From: Clostridiales bacterium
GTDB taxonomy: Bacteria > Bacillota > Clostridia > Oscillospirales > Oscillospiraceae
Direction of reading: 5' to 3'
Length of the DNA stretch: 5,172 nt
Assembly: GCA_019418525.1 (NCBI GenBank)
Contig: DYBS01000004.1
Coordinates: 32,767 to 37,938 of the forward strand
Shown: piece after piece, positions 3,966-5,172 of the stretch
How positions within the stretch are numbered: position 1 is the stretch's first letter
How the letters are laid out: every line of letters begins with the position of its first letter
Notes under the pieces: model-generated
The model's database searches: none
What the model was told of the DNA's origin: nothing
Seen by the model: only the letters and a program-made list of their open reading frames with translations
Position numbers and translations under genes: made by a program

Positions 3966-5172
3966 ATGACATTCCAAGACCTGGGCCTCATTGCGCCCAT
4001 CCTGGGTGCTCTGGCTGACCTGGGCTATGAGCGCCCCTCCCCCATTCAGGAAAAGGCCATTCCCCCCGCCCTGGCCGGGCGGGACGTGCTGGGCTGCGCC
4101 CAGACCGGCACCGGCAAGACCTGCGCCTTCGCCGCCCCTATCCTCCAGCGCCTCCAGGGCGAGAGCGTCAAGGGTCGTCCCATCCGCGCCCTCATCCTCA
4201 CCCCCACCCGAGAGCTGGCCCTCCAGATTCAGGAGAGCTTCGAGGCCTATGGAAAGAACCTGAAGCTCCGCTCCGCCGTCATCTTCGGCGGCGTGGGCCA
4301 GGCGCCCCAGGTGGAGCGCCTCAAAAAGGGCGTGGACATCCTGGTGGCCACCCCTGGGCGGCTCATCGACCTCTATCAGCAAAAGCTCCTGGACTTCGGC
4401 GGTCTGGAGATCCTGGTGCTGGACGAGGCCGACCGGATGCTGGACATGGGCTTTATCCACGACGTAAAGAAGATCCTCCAGTGGCTGCCCAAGGAGAAGC
4501 AGACCCTCTTCTTCTCCGCCACCATGCCCCCCGAGATCACCGACCTGGTCAACTCCCTCCTCCGCGACCCCGTGAAGGTGGCGGTGGACCCGGTGTCCTC
4601 CCCGGTGGAGGTCATCCGGCAGCAGCTCTACTACGTGGACCGGGGCAACAAGACCAAGCTCCTGGCCTATCTCATCGACGCCGAGCAGGCCCCCAGCGCC
4701 CTGGTGTTCACCCGCACCAAGCATGGGGCCAACAAAGTGGCCGGCGACCTTATCAAGGCGGGTATCCCCGCCGCCGCCATCCATGGCAACAAGAGCCAGA
4801 CTGCCCGGCAGCAGGCCCTGGCCGACTTTAAGAGCGGGGCTATCCGGGTGCTGGTGGCCACCGACATCGCCGCCCGGGGTCTGGACATCGAGGAGCTCAG
4901 CCACGTCTTTAACTACAATCTCCCCGACGTGCCCGAGACCTACGTCCACCGCATCGGCCGCACCGGCCGGGCGGGCCACGGCGGCACCGCCATCTCCTTC
5001 TGCGACGTGAACGAGAAGGACGAGCTCAAGGCCATTGAGAAGCTGCTGGGCCGCCCCATCCCGGTGGTGGAGGACCACATGTGGCCCATGGAGATCTTTG
5101 AGCCCCTGCCTAAGGACAAGCGGGGCCGGGTCATCAACCCGGAGGACGCCGAGGCCCGGGCCGCCGCCCGGG
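3966..5172 (+). CDS. rhlE: DEAD-box ATP-dependent RNA helicase, RhlE type, 3' truncated by the window edge
   Basis: 402 residues are visible and the frame stays open to the last base, so the C-terminus is missing. All DEAD-box motifs are present in order: Q motif (Phe3, RPSPIQ with Gln28), motif I AQTGTGKT (45-52), Ia PTREL (80-84), Ib TPGR (129-132), II DEAD (153-156), III SAT (184-186), IV LVFTRT (246-251), V ATDIAARGLDI (298-308) and VI HRIGRTGR (328-335). It unwinds short RNA duplexes using ATP in the cytoplasm; the family works in ribosome assembly, mRNA turnover and cold adaptation. The close of the core (KLLGRPIPVVEDHMWP, 359-374) resembles RhlE proteins. The visible tail is charged (NPEDAEARAAAR), and RhlE tails are usually basic and disordered. 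The start ATG 3966 follows AAAGGA (3950-3955) at 10 nt spacing and gives the standard RhlE N-terminus MTFQDLGL. It has its own promoter and a structured leader, separate from the upstream operon. The subfamily symbol is less certain than the DEAD-box call. Confidence 0.93.
   Translation, partial: MTFQDLGLIAPILGALADLGYERPSPIQEKAIPPALAGRDVLGCAQTGTGKTCAFAAPILQRLQGESVKGRPIRALILTPTRELALQIQESFEAYGKNLKLRSAVIFGGVGQAPQVERLKKGVDILVATPGRLIDLYQQKLLDFGGLEILVLDEADRMLDMGFIHDVKKILQWLPKEKQTLFFSATMPPEITDLVNSLLRDPVKVAVDPVSSPVEVIRQQLYYVDRGNKTKLLAYLIDAEQAPSALVFTRTKHGANKVAGDLIKAGIPAAAIHGNKSQTARQQALADFKSGAIRVLVATDIAARGLDIEELSHVFNYNLPDVPETYVHRIGRTGRAGHGGTAISFCDVNEKDELKAIEKLLGRPIPVVEDHMWPMEIFEPLPKDKRGRVINPEDAEARAAAR

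Noticed and set aside
3855..5078. A 407-codon open frame on the - strand opposite the helicase gene
   Set aside because: It mirrors the helicase codons and gives low-complexity sequence (runs of G, H, L, D and E). G/C-rich third positions remove stops from the antisense frame.
1..5172. tRNA, rRNA, CRISPR array or insertion-sequence genes
   Set aside because: I saw no tRNA cloverleaf, no regularly spaced direct repeats and no transposase or integrase motifs on either strand.

Overview
The window looks like chromosomal DNA of a GC-rich, gut-type member of the Firmicutes/Clostridia, most plausibly Oscillospiraceae (relatives of Flavonifractor, Lawsonibacter or Oscillibacter). The reasons are the G/C-rich third codon positions, strong AAAGGAGG-type ribosome binding sites, a DUF4179-type membrane-anchored protein, a 'NDLGRDPIG' MATE transporter, and intergenic palindromes of a style I associate with that family. 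The lineage is an inference from gene style; no marker gene is present. All recognisable genes lie on the + strand.

Layout. Positions 1-866 hold the extracellular part of a DUF4179-like (anti-sigma-factor type) protein whose N-terminus and membrane segment lie mostly upstream. Positions 867-1217 are a non-coding stretch packed with hairpins. It reads as two related modules in opposite orientation around a central segment of about 135 bp. A consensus-like extended -10 promoter (about 1218-1246), with a 7-bp dyad over the -10 and start point, then drives an apparent three-gene operon. Its genes are a small HD-domain hydrolase (1305-1889), a MATE efflux transporter (1892-3289, 2-nt gap) and a divergent shikimate-kinase-like P-loop kinase (3286-3786, ATGA overlap). 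A second promoter (about 3834-3861) precedes a leader of about 100 nt that contains a perfect 38-bp palindrome. It leads to a RhlE-type DEAD-box RNA helicase (3966 onward) that runs off the end of the window.

How the parts relate. The HD hydrolase, MATE pump and kinase are tightly coupled translationally and probably share one transcript, but no shared pathway is evident. The kinase lacks several residues that define shikimate binding, so its substrate is open. The helicase is a separate transcription unit, and the strong hairpin at the very 5' end of its message is a plausible stability or translation control element.

No mobile-element gene, CRISPR array, tRNA or rRNA was seen. The items most worth checking are the inverted composite element at 867-1217, the 38-bp leader palindrome, and the non-canonical active site of the kinase.
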